Origin: Setophaga petechia | Lineage: Eukaryota; Chordata; Aves; Passeriformes; Parulidae | Length of the DNA: 64,000 nt | Direction: 5' to 3' | NCBI GenBank assembly: GCA_024362935.1 | Contig: JANCRA010000014.1 | Coordinates: 7,891,258 to 7,955,257 of the forward strand | In this document: positions 55,307 through 64,000 of the stretch, piece by piece | Layout: every line of letters begins with the position of its first letter | Numbering within the stretch: the first letter of the stretch is position 1 | Notes under the pieces: generated by a model | The model's input: the letters and a program-made list of their open reading frames with translations, nothing else | Database searches by the model: none | What the model was told of the DNA's origin: nothing | Program-made: the position numbers and the translations under genes

Positions 55307-58300
55307 GTAGGGGATCCCCCCGCCGCGCCCCGGTTTTGCTGTCGTGACAGCGCTCCCCCCGCACCATCCCCCCGTCACCCGGCTTCCCCAGGCAGCCCCC
55401 GCGCTGCCGCCGCCGGTGCCCGTCCCGCGGTGGGTAGCGAGGCTTTACTGCCCAGCCGCGAGATGGGGATTGGAACCCCGCATCGGGTATCGCAGCCCGA
55501 ACATCAGCCCCACAGCAAGTGTCGGGGTCCCGCATCGGCTGTCAGAGCCCGGCACGGGTTCCCAGAGCCCCACGTCAGCCCCTTACTGGGCATCGGAGCT
55601 CTGTGTTGGGCATCGGAGCCCTGGAGATCGCAGCCCCCCATCATCTCTATATCCAGCGTTGGATGTTGGAGCTCCATCCTGGGGATTGCAGCCCCGCATG
55701 ATCCCCAGATCCGTCACTGGCTATCGGAGCCCCGTTCCGGGTGTTGCAGCCCTATATCTGCCCTGTTATCCTTCACTGGGTATCAGAGCACCATGTCGAG
55801 CATCAAGGTCTCACACTGGGTGTCAGAGCGTGGCACTGGATGCCAGAGCCCCGCATCAACCCCGTAATATTCATCGGGGCCCTGTATTGGGCATTGGGGC
55901 CCTTTATTGGGCATTGGAGCCCATCCTGGGGATCCTGGCTCCATATCAGCCCTGTATCCATTCTCGGGTGCCTGAGCCCCTTGTCGGGTGGCACAGACAA
56001 GGCATCACTGCCCCTCGCCAGGTACCACTGGCCCCACACCGGCATTGCCACCCACTTCAGGCATCGTGTTGTCCCTGTCCCCCCTTCCCCATGCCCAGCC
56101 TGGATTTCTCTCAGACCCAGTGGGGTTGACACCAGTGGAACAAAAAGGTCCCCTAGCTCCTTGATCCCATTTCCTAACCCGGGAAGAGGATATTGCCTCC
56201 ACCCTCCCTGGGAGCAGGATGGGGCCATGTTTAAAAAAACCTTTTTGATTGTTTTGTTTCCATTTCAAAAAAATACATTAAAAATGCTGGGGGGCATTTC
56301 TGACCAGGGCCGAGTGGGGAGGAGGGGACCAGCCATGTTTCTTCATCTCGGGGAACCGAAATTCCCACAGCCAGCTCCAGCACTGGGGTTTAGCCCTAGT
56401 CATTTTTGGGAGGCAAACGCTCTCTTCCTCCTCCTCCTCCTCCTCCTCCTCCTCCTCCTCTTCCTCTCTTCATGCTGCAGACCCGTCCAGACAATGCTGT
56501 CATTGCCAAAGCAGGGGAGGGGGGATAAAAAAAAATAAAAGCCTTGCTGGGAAGGAGATTAACCCCTTCGAGGGGCAGTGGTGGCTCTGCAGCCAGACTC
56601 TGGCTCAGGGCTGGGAGAAAAGCTCCAGGGAGAAAATCCCAACTCTCCCAGGGCAGAGGGATCCAGGGCTCGTGCAAAACGGGTGCTGGGATGATCGGCT
56701 CCCTCCCCCAAACACCTTCACCCCAGCCACCCTCTCCAGGCAGCCTGGTGAGTCCCACACTCCCGGGGGGAGGTGGGGGCAGCCCCTGCCTCTGTTTTCC
56801 CATTCCCTTGCTGAACACCATCCGGATGTGGTGGGGCTGGGAACCCCTCACCCGAGGAGACCGGGCTGGAGTCAGTTTCACGCCATCTGAAGGTAGGAAA
56901 GATTAAAGAAAAATAATGAAAAAGGAGGGAAACCCCACCACACTAGAGCTGGGCCTCAGCCTGTGCCCTGCACAGCCCCAGCCGAGTGCCAGTGGCACCT
57001 GAGGGTGTGCTGTCCCCTCTCCCTACCATGTGGGTGTCCTGGCACGGGCACTGGGGGATACGTAACTCTCTGCTTGAAGAACTGCTGGCACTGAAGGGCA
57101 GTGATGTGCTTATGGTCCTAGGGCTGGGACCCCTGTGCTGGTCACAGGCCAAAGGGACCTTATTTTGGTGGTGGGTGGCTATCTCAGCACCCCTTGGCCT
57201 GTGCTGGGGAGAATTTGTTTGTTGGTGACAGTCCCTAAGCTGGCTTCATTCCTGTTGCCTCTCCTCATGTGCTCAGTGTCCCTGAGTGACCTTGGCATGT
57301 CCTTGTGCCTATTGTCCTCCTCCCCATCCTCCTCATGCCTGGCATCACAGGGGTTTGGGGGCATCTCAGTCTGCTCCCTTCTACAGGGGAGCCTCAGTTG
57401 CCCTGCCCAGGGTGGCAGATGAAGGTGGACCAGAGACAGTGGCCCAGGAATGGTGACCCAGCCCTCTGGCAATGACAGTCCCTGGGGACCCACAAGCAGG
57501 GGGTCACTGCCACAAGTGATGTGTGAAGTGGCACCCTTTCTTTGCTGGCTCATGAGGAAATAGGGGCTTTCATGGTCCCAAAAAATGCTGGGCTGGTCTC
57601 ATGCTGCCAAACCTTGTCCCCAAAGCTGCCACCAAGCCATAGTGCCCATGGGGATGTGTGGCAATGTACATGTCCCAGCCTGGTGACTGCCCTAGGGGAG
57701 TTTACAGATGCCTGTCACTGCCATCGGATGGTGACACCAGGATAGCACCGGGATTTTGTCACTGGGACAGCAGGACCAGGACTGACCTTGCTAGGAGAGC
57801 AGCACCAGCATGGCTTCACCAGGATGATGAACCAGGACTGGCCCTATTGGAATGGCTTTGCTGGGATAGTAGCACTGGGACCAGCTTCACTGGAACAGCA
57901 CGGGAATGGCCTTGCCAGGATGGTGGCACCTGGATAGCTTCACTGGAATGATGGCACCAGTACTGGCCATGCAAGGGTGACACTGGGATTGCCTTGTCAA
58001 GACAGCACCAGGATTAATCTCACCAGGACAACATGGACTGGCCTTGCTGGGATGGTGACACTGGGATGGCCTGGCTGTATAGTGGATCAGCCTTGTTGTG
58101 ATGGCACCAGGATGGCCTCGCTGGGATGGCGCTGCAGCTGGCATTACTGGGACAGTCCTCACTGGAATGGCAGCAGCATGGTCTGCTGGGACTGGCTTCA
58201 CTGGGACAGCACTGAGATAGACTTGTTGGAACAGTGGCACTGGGATGTCCTCACTGGGATGGTGGCACTGGGACCGCCCTGGGATGACTCCACTGGAACG

Positions 58301-61300
58301 AATGGTTGCACCAGGAGAGCCCTGGAACAGCCTCGCTGCAAGGGCAGTGGGAATGGTCTTGCACAGATGGCCTTGCCAGGATGGCACCAGAGTGGCCTCA
58401 TTGGCACAGCACTGGGGTGGACCCCAAGCACCTGTGCCCTGTCCCTGTCCCCACACAACTGCCCCATTCAGGGTTCTGGGGACCCCAACCTCCCCTCCTG
58501 CCCTGTTGGTCCTTGGGCTCAGGGGAGGTGAGGACTGGGGCTCCTGTCTGTGGGACTGGAGTTCTCCATGGTGGTGGGTTTGGCCATCAGTGCTTTGGGG
58601 GAGAGCTGCTGCTGGGGGTCTCCTCTACTGCTGGCCAGAGTCTTAAAGATTTTTCATTTCATGCCCTCAATGAGGAAGAAATCACTCAAAATCCTGAGGT
58701 CTCCATGGTCTAGAGGTTTGGGTGGCCAGACTGGAAAGAGAAAAAAATCAGGAGGGAAAAGAGTTGTGCTCAGCCTTTATTAGCCATCAGTGAAGCTATT
58801 GAGCTGCCCTCTCTGCACCAGTGCAGGAGGGACCTGCCCTGACTGGGGAAGCAATGCAGGGGGTGAGGGTCCCTGTCTCTGACCATCACCCTTCCTCTTT
58901 GCAGAGCTCCTACCCCATATGGGAGGATTTCAACTCGAAGGCCACCAAGCTGCACTCCCAGCTCAGGTGAGTGGCTAAAGGAGGGGTGGGACATGGGGGA
59001 TCCCCCTCCTCATTGGCATATCCCAGGTGTCCCGCAGCCACTGAGCTCCCCCTCGCTCTCTCTGCCTCAGGACCACGGTGCTGGCCGCAGTTGCCTTCCT
59101 GGATGCCTTCCAGAAAGTGGCCGACATGGCCACCAACACCCGAGGTAGGGGCCTCTCCTAGGGGCGGGTGTCCCCAGGCTTGTCTGGGCAGGGCGTGTCC
59201 CTGTGGGGTGTCCCCTGCCCACATTTCTGGGGTGGACTTCAAGCAGCAGCTTCACCATCCACAGAGAGATTTCCAGCCTGTTCTCACACCAAGGTGGAAC
59301 ATTCCCTGGGAAGCAGCACTGGAAGGATGGAGTGGGGAGGGGGAAGGAGGTGAACACCCATGTGGGTGCTGCTTCTCACCACCTATGGGTGCTTAGCCAC
59401 ATTTTCTGGTGGGGCTGGTACATTCAGGGTGGCTCAGCCCCACATCAGGGTCTCCTGCACCCGTCTCTGCCCCCCGGGATGCAGAATCCACCTTCCTTGT
59501 CCCTGGCACACATCTGGGGAGTTCCCAGAGGGGTCCTAGCTGCTCCAGGGGTCTCCAGGGAAGGGGAATTAGCTAGAGGGAGATTCAGGAGTCTGAGCTT
59601 CACTGTTTTGGGGACAAACCCTAACTCACAAGGGAGGTGACTGAAGAGCCAAGGCTGTATGTGGGGTCCCCCATACTGTTGGGGAGTGAGGGGGAAGGAT
59701 CCCCGGACCCTCTCCGGGTGCCTGCTGGCAGTGAGGAGCCACTTCCCACTGCCTGGCTTCTGCCAAGCAGATGGTCCCGGGCTGGTTTGCAGACTGGCGG
59801 CATCCAGGCCATCTGGAGCCACGCGAGGAGGAGGAGGAGGAGGAGGTGGAGGCAGCAGCTTGAGCCAGGATCAGCTTTGCCTCCAAACCCACTAGCCCAC
59901 TGCACCAGGGCGATTAGGGCTCCTCCAGCTCCCTGTCAGCCCAGGCAGTCAAAGCAAGGAGGAGGCACAGGAGCAGTGCTGGGGACAGCTGGGGACCAAC
60001 ACCACAGGCGTCAGTGTCACCCTGTAGTGCTGCTATAGCTGCAGGGCTTTTTGGGAGGGTGGGCAGCAGAGCAGCAGCGTGGGGAAACTGAGGCACTGGG
60101 TGGGGGCTGGCTGCTGGCCTTGCACACAGTGCATGAGAATCGGATTAGAAGCAGCAGGAGCTGGGATAAGAGCATTAGGAGCTGGATTAGGAGACTACCC
60201 CAGTGTAGGAGAAGTCCCATGGGTTCCCCTATTTCCATAGCACTGGGAGACTGAGGGACATCCAAAACTCCTACAAAGGGGTGGGAGGTTTCTTTGGAGG
60301 CTTTTTTAGGGGAAAGGCTGAATGTCACTCCTTAGTTTGCACCCAAGGATTTTTTATTTCCGTTTTCTGTGGGAATTGCCAGCAGCACTGCCACCATGTG
60401 GCCATCCTTAGGCTTCAGCGGTTTCGCCTAAAAAGGATGCTCCTGCTATCTGCTGCTGGCAAATATCCCCCCCCCACCCCCAGGAGTCTGGACTCCCTTT
60501 TTATCTGCTCGTGATTGTGCCTGAAGGTGTGGGACAGAGCTGACTGCCTGGAACTAAGCCAGGGTACCTCATCACCTCCCTTCCCTGGTCTCCCAGCGCC
60601 AAATTTAAGACAAACTGGGAAAAAATGGGAGCAGGTTCTAATTTCTAAACCTCCAGAAGATATATTTAGTGTTTCACATATTAGTTAGTGGGTGATGATT
60701 AATTTATTTATTTTGTGGATTTATCGTGGGAACAAACAGCCACCCCCTGCCTAAAGTGTCCCCAGTGCATCCCAGTGCTGATGGTCCCTGTCACAACCCA
60801 GCCTGTTCCCACCGTACAAACGGGGCTGGGACTGGTGTGGGGGTGTCCCTGCCCCTCGTCAGCAGCACTTTGCTCTCCCCCAGGTGCCACGAGGGACATC
60901 GGCTCGGCGCTGACCCGCATGTGCATGCGGCACCGCAGCATCGAGGCCAAGCTCCGGCAGTTCACCAAGTAAGCAGGACCAGGAGCAGCTCCAAACCCAC
61001 GGTGTTGGTGACACGGACTGGCCAGGCTCCCTCCCTCCCTAGGGAGGGGATGCTGGGTGCTGGCTGGGCATGGATGGGGAATGACTCCCCCGTGGCTCCA
61101 GCACTCTCCCACACTCTGCTTCTCTCTCCCTGCTCCAGTGCCCTCATGGAGAGCCTGATAAACCCTTTGCAGGACAGGATTGAGGACTGGAAGAAAACTG
61201 CCAATCAGCTGGACAAGGACCATGCGAAAGGTACGAGGGGGACAGGATGGATCCGTGCAGGGTGGCTGCTGGACAGGGGTCCCCTCTGACAGCCCTTTTG

Positions 61301-63352
61301 CACCCCCAGAGTACAAGCGAGCACGCCATGAGATCAAGAAAAAGTCCTCTGACACCCTCAAGCTCCAGAAAAAGGCTCGCAAAGGTGAGAGGGGGTCTCC
61401 CGGGGGGGTGCCCCCACCAGCCCCTCCGCAGCACCCCCAGCCAGGGCCGGTACCCCGGCTGTGGCACTGCCAACCGGGGGTGGGCGCTAGGGGGGTCCTG
61501 CTGCCTCCCTGTAGAAAGGGAGGTGCCAGCACGGCCCGGGGGTGGCGGGGAGGCGGGGCATGTGCCCCAGCCTTCGGCCTCTTTTCACACGTTTTCTCTG
61601 TCTCCTTCTCTCTTCCCTCCCCTCCACATCCTTCCTGTAGAGCTACTTGGTAAGTGAACCGCTGCCCCCCACCACCGGCCCCCTCTCTGCTTCCTCATCT
61701 ACTCCCCCCAGTCTCCCCAGCCTCTGTCTGTCCGTCCGTCCATCCACTCCCAGTTCCCACCCTCACCCTGCTTTTAGCTTAGCTTAGCCTGCACCCCATA
61801 TCCTGAGGCAATGCCAGACTCACCATGTGGCAGCCCAAGGGATCCTCTGGTCCCAAGTGCCAGGGATGGGGATGGAGTGGCAGAGAAGCCCCCTGCCCAG
61901 GGCTGCTGTGGGGTGAGGGTGCTCCTGGACCTTCCAGGGAGATGGGCAGAGTGGGCGACCTATGGTATGTGCTGGAATGTGAAGATGGGGTGCTGTCCTC
62001 AAGCTGGGGGAATGGCCTCGGCTTGGCAGTGGCACCGCCAGCAGCCTGGGGAGGGTGTCAGGGGAACCCAGGGCTGACAGTGCCCCATCTCTCAGGGAAG
62101 GGGGACCTGCAGCCCCAGCTGGACAACGCGCTGCAGGACGTCAATGACATGTACCTGCTGCTGGAGGAGACGGAGAAGCAGGCGGTCCGCAAAGCCCTCA
62201 TCGAGGAGCGGGGCCGCTTCTGCACCTTCATCACCTTCCTGCAGCCCGTGGTGGTGAGTGCTGGGGGCCAGGAGGGTCAAGGGTTTTTCCTTCTGCCCAG
62301 TGGATGCTGATGCTCTCTCTTGTGTGTCCTCAGAACGGGGAGCTCACCATGCTGGGAGAGATCACCCACCTGCAGGGCATCATCGAGGACCTGGTGGTGC
62401 TCACCGCTGAGCCCCACAAGTTGCCCCCCGCCAGTGAGCAGGTCAGTAGGGGCAAGCCAGGGGTCAGGGGAGCAGGGAGGCATCTTTGGGGGGACTTAGA
62501 CCCCATCTTTCCTGCAGGTGATCAAGGACCTGAAGGGCTCTGACTACAGCTGGTCCTACCAGACGCCCCCATCCTCGCCCAGCAGCTCCAGCTCCCGCAA
62601 GTCCAGCATGTGCAGGTATGGTGAGGTGGGCTCCACACCCAACCACAGCCAGGAAATCCAACCCTCTTCGTTAACCTCAGTGGGTCTTCGTTAACCTCAG
62701 TGGGTTAATGATGCTTACGGCCTTTGGGGATGCTCACAAGGTGCATGTCCACTTTCTCATGTCCATATGGGCAGGTGGCTCCCACAAATATGGAGGAATC
62801 GGTCTTGGTGCACTGGGCAGGGCTGGTGGACCTATGGGGCAGGATGGGGGCCTGACACATGCCCTGTCCTCCAGGGTCTGGGGACATGTGTGCCATGCAT
62901 GGGTGTCTGGGGACAAGCATACCACCTCTGTCATGTCCCCCAGCCTGTTCCCTGCCACAGGGGCACCCCAGGAGGCAAAGGGACACCCCCAGGAGGACTA
63001 CATGCCTCAGTTTCCCCAGGTTGGGATGTGTGGCAGGGTGCTGGCCATCCTGCCACCTCCAAACCTCTGTCTTAAATTCTCTTTTCCTTCCTTTATCCTT
63101 CCCTCCGGCGTGTCCCCGTCCCCCCGGCGCCCCCCCAGCAGCGTTAGCAGTGCCAAGGGTGGCATGGCGTGGCCCGGCGGGGCTCAGACCTGCTCACCCA
63201 GTTCCACCTATCGCTACCGCAGCCTGGCGCAGCCCCCCGCCGCCGCCGCCACCCGCCTCTCCAGCGTCTCCTCCCACGACTCTGGCTTCATCTCCCAGGA
63301 CGCTGCTTACTCCAAACCACCTTCTCCCATGCCCTCGGACATCACCAGCCAG
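55238..63352 (+). CDS. MTSS2: MTSS2 (MTSS1L/ABBA), I-BAR protein, 3' end missing
   Basis: The joined exons are 55238-55306, 58905-58966, 59071-59144, 60884-60968, 61139-61230, 61310-61384, 61641-61649, 62096-62253, 62334-62441, 62518-62615 and 63139-63352. They give 348 in-frame codons. The product matches human MTSS2 (747 residues) over its first half. The IMD/I-BAR domain spans about residues 1-250; it dimerises, binds PI(4,5)P2 membranes and bends them outward, and bundles actin. A serine-rich linker follows from about residue 255. The WH2 actin-binding motif at the C terminus lies outside the window. MTSS2 is preferred over its paralogue MTSS1 because of the ELLGKGDLQ junction, SSYPIWEDFNSKATKL and LPPASEQVIKDLKG. 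The start ATG has a good context (G at -3 and +4) and matches the family N-terminus MxxxEKECGALGGLFQ. The gene lies just downstream of VAC14 on the same strand, as in human. Confidence 0.96.
55445..56000. repeat. Degenerate minisatellite-like tract, ~30-base unit
   Basis: The phrases CACTGGGTATCGGAGCCCC and CGCATCAGCCCC recur many times with substitutions and indels (GGGCATCGGAGC, GGCTATCGGAGCCCCG, GGGTATCAGAGCACC, GGGTGTCAGAGC and others). This implies an old tandem array of about 30-base units. Copy borders are blurred. Confidence 0.8.
56426..56460. repeat. TCC trinucleotide microsatellite
   Basis: Uninterrupted TCC triplets over 35 bases, with imperfect TTCCTCTCTT extensions, in MTSS2 intron 1. 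Confidence 0.95.
57730..58420. repeat. Degenerate minisatellite, ~27-base unit, ~25 copies
   Basis: A tract of about 690 bases made of diverged copies of a unit close to GGCCTTGCTGGGATGGTGGC plus ACTGGGAT. Recurring blocks include CACTGGAATG, GCTGGGATGG, GGCACCAGGA and CACTGGGACAG. Copy length varies because of small indels. The array keeps open frames on both strands, which is a consequence of the unit rather than evidence for a gene. Confidence 0.85.
58905..58966 (+). CDS. MTSS2: MTSS2 coding exon 2
   Basis: The exon encodes SSYPIWEDFNSKATKLHSQL plus a split Arg codon, in the first half of the I-BAR domain. Acceptor is TTTGCAG and the donor is GTGAGT at 58967. Confidence 0.96.
59071..59144 (+). 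CDS. MTSS2: MTSS2 coding exon 3
   Basis: The exon encodes TTVLAAVAFLDAFQKVADMA and TNTR, an almost invariant I-BAR segment shared with MTSS1. It is separated from exon 2 by an intron of only 104 bases. Donor is GTAGGG at 59145. Confidence 0.97.
59825..59851. repeat. GGA trinucleotide microsatellite
   Basis: A short run of GAG/GGA triplets with one T interruption near the end, in MTSS2 intron 3. Confidence 0.9.
60142..60199. repeat. 21-base imperfect tandem repeat
   Basis: Two full diverged copies and one partial copy of GGATTAGAAGCAGCAGGAGC plus T, at 60142-60162, 60163-60183 and 60184-60199. Confidence 0.8.
60884..60968 (+). CDS. MTSS2: MTSS2 coding exon 4
   Basis: The exon encodes ATRDIGSALTRMCMRHRSIE and AKLRQFT, the conserved basic central part of the I-BAR helix bundle. 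Acceptor is CCCCCAG and the donor is GTAAGC at 60969. Confidence 0.97.
61139..61230 (+). CDS. MTSS2: MTSS2 coding exon 5
   Basis: The exon encodes ALMESLINPLQDRIEDWKKT and ANQLDKDHAK, helical I-BAR sequence. Acceptor is CTCCAG and the donor is GTACGA at 61231. The next intron is only 79 bases. Confidence 0.97.
61310..61384 (+). CDS. MTSS2: MTSS2 coding exon 6
   Basis: The exon encodes EYKRARHEIKKKSSDTLKLQ and KKARK, the lysine-rich membrane- and actin-binding surface of the I-BAR domain. Its last base, G, can join either the microexon (giving Glu) or exon 8 (giving Gly). Confidence 0.97.
61641..61649 (+). CDS. MTSS2: MTSS2 coding exon 7, 9-base microexon
   Basis: Only nine bases, AGCTACTTG, lie between a CTGTAG acceptor and a GTAAGT donor at 61650, with a long pyrimidine tract before them. 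With the flanking bases it inserts Glu-Leu-Leu between KKARK and GKGDLQ, the sequence known in human MTSS2. Skipping keeps the frame and yields KARKGKGD, like the paralogue MTSS1. The intron on each side is 256 and 446 bases. Confidence 0.93.
62096..62253 (+). CDS. MTSS2: MTSS2 coding exon 8
   Basis: The exon encodes KGDLQPQLDNALQDVNDMYL through EERGRFCTFITFLQPVV, the last long I-BAR helices. Acceptor is TCTCAG and the donor is GTGAGT at 62254. Phase 0 at its end. Confidence 0.97.
62334..62441 (+). CDS. MTSS2: MTSS2 coding exon 9
   Basis: A 108-base exon, phase 0 at both ends, encoding NGELTMLGEITHLQGIIEDL and VVLTAEPHKLPPASEQ, the end of the I-BAR domain. The flanking introns are only 80 and 76 bases. 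Confidence 0.97.
62518..62615 (+). CDS. MTSS2: MTSS2 coding exon 10
   Basis: The exon encodes VIKDLKGSDYSWSYQTPPSS and a serine-rich run ending RKSSMC, the beginning of the regulatory linker with many likely phosphorylation sites. Donor is GTATGG at 62616. Confidence 0.96.
62616..63138 (+). other. MTSS2 intron 10, 523 bases
   Basis: It contains an exact 20-base tandem duplication at 62665-62704 and ends in a CAGCAG double acceptor. Nothing else is recognised. Confidence 0.85.
62665..62704. repeat. Exact 20-base tandem duplication
   Basis: Two adjacent identical copies of TCTTCGTTAACCTCAGTGGG. Their identity implies a recent duplication or a possible assembly artefact. Confidence 0.95.
63139..63352 (+). 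CDS. MTSS2: MTSS2 coding exon 11 (last in window)
   Basis: The exon encodes a Ser/Pro-rich linker that includes YRYRSLAQPPAAAATRLSSV and HDSGFISQDAAYSKPPSPMP, ending DITSQ before the donor GTACAG at 63353. A tandem CAGCAG at the acceptor would allow loss of one serine. A GCC run makes a short alanine tract not seen at that length in human. Confidence 0.94.
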
Positions 63353-64000
63353 GTACAGGGAGGGTGGTCCGTGCTGCCAACCTCCATGCCTCAGTTTCCT
63401 CTTCCATAGAATGGGTGGGTGGTGCTGGGTGCAGCACAAGGGTCCGGTGGAGAGGTGATGAGACCCACCCTCAGAACTATTTCCATCTGTGTTGGCATCA
63501 AAGGGAATAAATATTGGGAATATTGAGGGTGCTTGCCATAGTTGTGGGCATCCTGGGCCGCATGGCAGAGAAACCCTATCAGTGAATTCCCCCAGGGATG
63601 AGGCACAGAGATCCCTCTCTCCGTGCCAGGAGAACAGGGTGTTTCCCAATCACCACAGCTCCATAATACCCAGTTTGTGCCACCCACCAGACAGCATGGA
63701 GCAAAGCTTCCCCTTCATGCTGCACCATCCCCAATGCCAAGGATGCTCCAGGATCCCCAGGGAGTTGCCATTCCCACCTGTCCATACTAACCTGGCATCA
63801 CCAACCCAGCAACCCAAAATACCTCTTGGCTCTGCATGGCTTGGGGTGAGAGGGGGCAGGGTTGGGGCAGTGCATCATCCCAGTTCTTGACCCCACTGCC
63901 AAGGTCACACCCTGCTCACCATCCTGCAGCTACTGCCAGAGGGGAGGAGGGCTGGGGGCCTCGCTCAGCCAGGGTGCTGTGGATGCTGCTCTAACCGGGG
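63353..64000 (+). other. MTSS2 intron 11, partial
   Basis: Intron sequence to the window edge. The next expected coding segment (the serine-rich KSSSSASSEASE-like exon) was looked for and not found, so it lies downstream. Confidence 0.8.

Larger units (their letters stand above)
54700..55450 (+). promoter_or_regulatory. MTSS2 CpG island promoter
   Basis: An abrupt rise in GC and CpG surrounds the MTSS2 start codon. It includes overlapping CCCCGCCCC (Sp1-type GC box) copies at 54931-54950, a run of 15 C at 54744-54758 and a GCC repeat near 55125-55143. No TATA box is evident near the likely start, as is usual for CpG-island promoters. The transcription start site itself cannot be read from sequence. 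Confidence 0.85.
55307..58904 (+). other. MTSS2 intron 1, 3.6 kb
   Basis: It contains two long degenerate tandem-repeat tracts (55445-56000 and 57730-58420) and a TCC microsatellite at 56426-56460. No nested gene was recognised. The large open frames within it arise from the repeat tracts. Confidence 0.85.
59145..60883 (+). other. MTSS2 intron 3, 1.7 kb
   Basis: It contains a GGA-type microsatellite at 59825-59851 and a 21-base tandem repeat at 60142-60199. No gene or transposon is recognised. Confidence 0.8.

Noticed and set aside
54659..55867. 402-codon open frame on the + strand
   Set aside because: It is the MTSS2 exon 1 frame extended through CpG-island leader and past the donor into intron 1. 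GC-rich, stop-poor sequence explains its length; only 55238-55306 is supported as coding.
55344..56538. Two long + strand open frames of about 260 codons
   Set aside because: They run through the ~30-base repeat tract of MTSS2 intron 1 and have no homology that I can recognise.
57887..58531. Long open frames on both strands (189 and 184 codons)
   Set aside because: They are created by the degenerate ~27-base repeat, whose unit length is a multiple of three. Composition is repetitive and no protein family is recognised.
60708..61532. 274-codon open frame on the minus strand
   Set aside because: It lies antisense across MTSS2 exons 4-6 and introns, has no recognisable domain, and exists because the opposite strand codes and is GC-rich.
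63900..64000. Possible next MTSS2 exon after CTGCAG at the window end
   Set aside because: Translation after the CAG does not resemble the expected serine-rich segment of MTSS2.
1..64000. CRISPR arrays, operons, prophage or bacterial features
   Set aside because: The sequence is a spliced vertebrate locus with CpG-island promoter and CR1 elements; no regularly spaced identical repeats or prokaryotic signals are present.

Overview
The window is vertebrate nuclear DNA, almost certainly from a bird. Two multi-exon genes with canonical splice sites can be joined into proteins very close to human VAC14 and MTSS2. Scattered through their introns are decayed CR1 retrotransposon tails of the avian type, with 3' ends carrying ATTCTATGA-like motifs. 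The two genes lie head to tail on the + strand, as they do at human 16q22 (recalled order). That suggests the bird counterpart of human 16q, on chicken chromosome 11 (inference). Species cannot be determined from what is visible.

Layout: bases 1-354 are intron. VAC14 occupies 355-52609 with 15 coding exons and the stop codon. Its first coding exons, about 165 residues by comparison with the 782-residue human protein, lie upstream of the window. The exons join to 1,854 in-frame bases (617 residues plus stop). The 3' UTR runs to a poly(A) signal at 53297. About 1.4 kb of intergenic sequence follows, then a CpG island at roughly 54700-55450. This island holds the MTSS2 start codon at 55238. Eleven MTSS2 coding exons (348 residues, the whole I-BAR/IMD domain and part of the serine-rich linker) end at 63352, and the rest of the gene lies beyond the window.

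A complete tRNA-Gly(GCC) gene sits inside a VAC14 intron at 4970-5040. The large VAC14 introns (6.4, 9.2, 10.0 and 14.9 kb) contain at least seven CR1 fragments, several short tandem repeats and a few CpG-rich or motif-rich blocks that look like regulatory elements. MTSS2 intron 1 contains two long, strongly degenerate minisatellite-like tracts.

Function: VAC14 is the scaffold of the PIKfyve-VAC14-FIG4 complex that makes and turns over PI(3,5)P2 on endosomes. MTSS2 is an I-BAR protein linking PI(4,5)P2 membranes to actin. They are neighbours by position; nothing here shows a shared pathway.

I found no novel gene system. The points most worth checking are two VAC14 introns with minor-spliceosome (U12) signals, a 9-base microexon in MTSS2 whose skipping would give an MTSS1-like linker, the nested tRNA gene, and the two degenerate repeat tracts.
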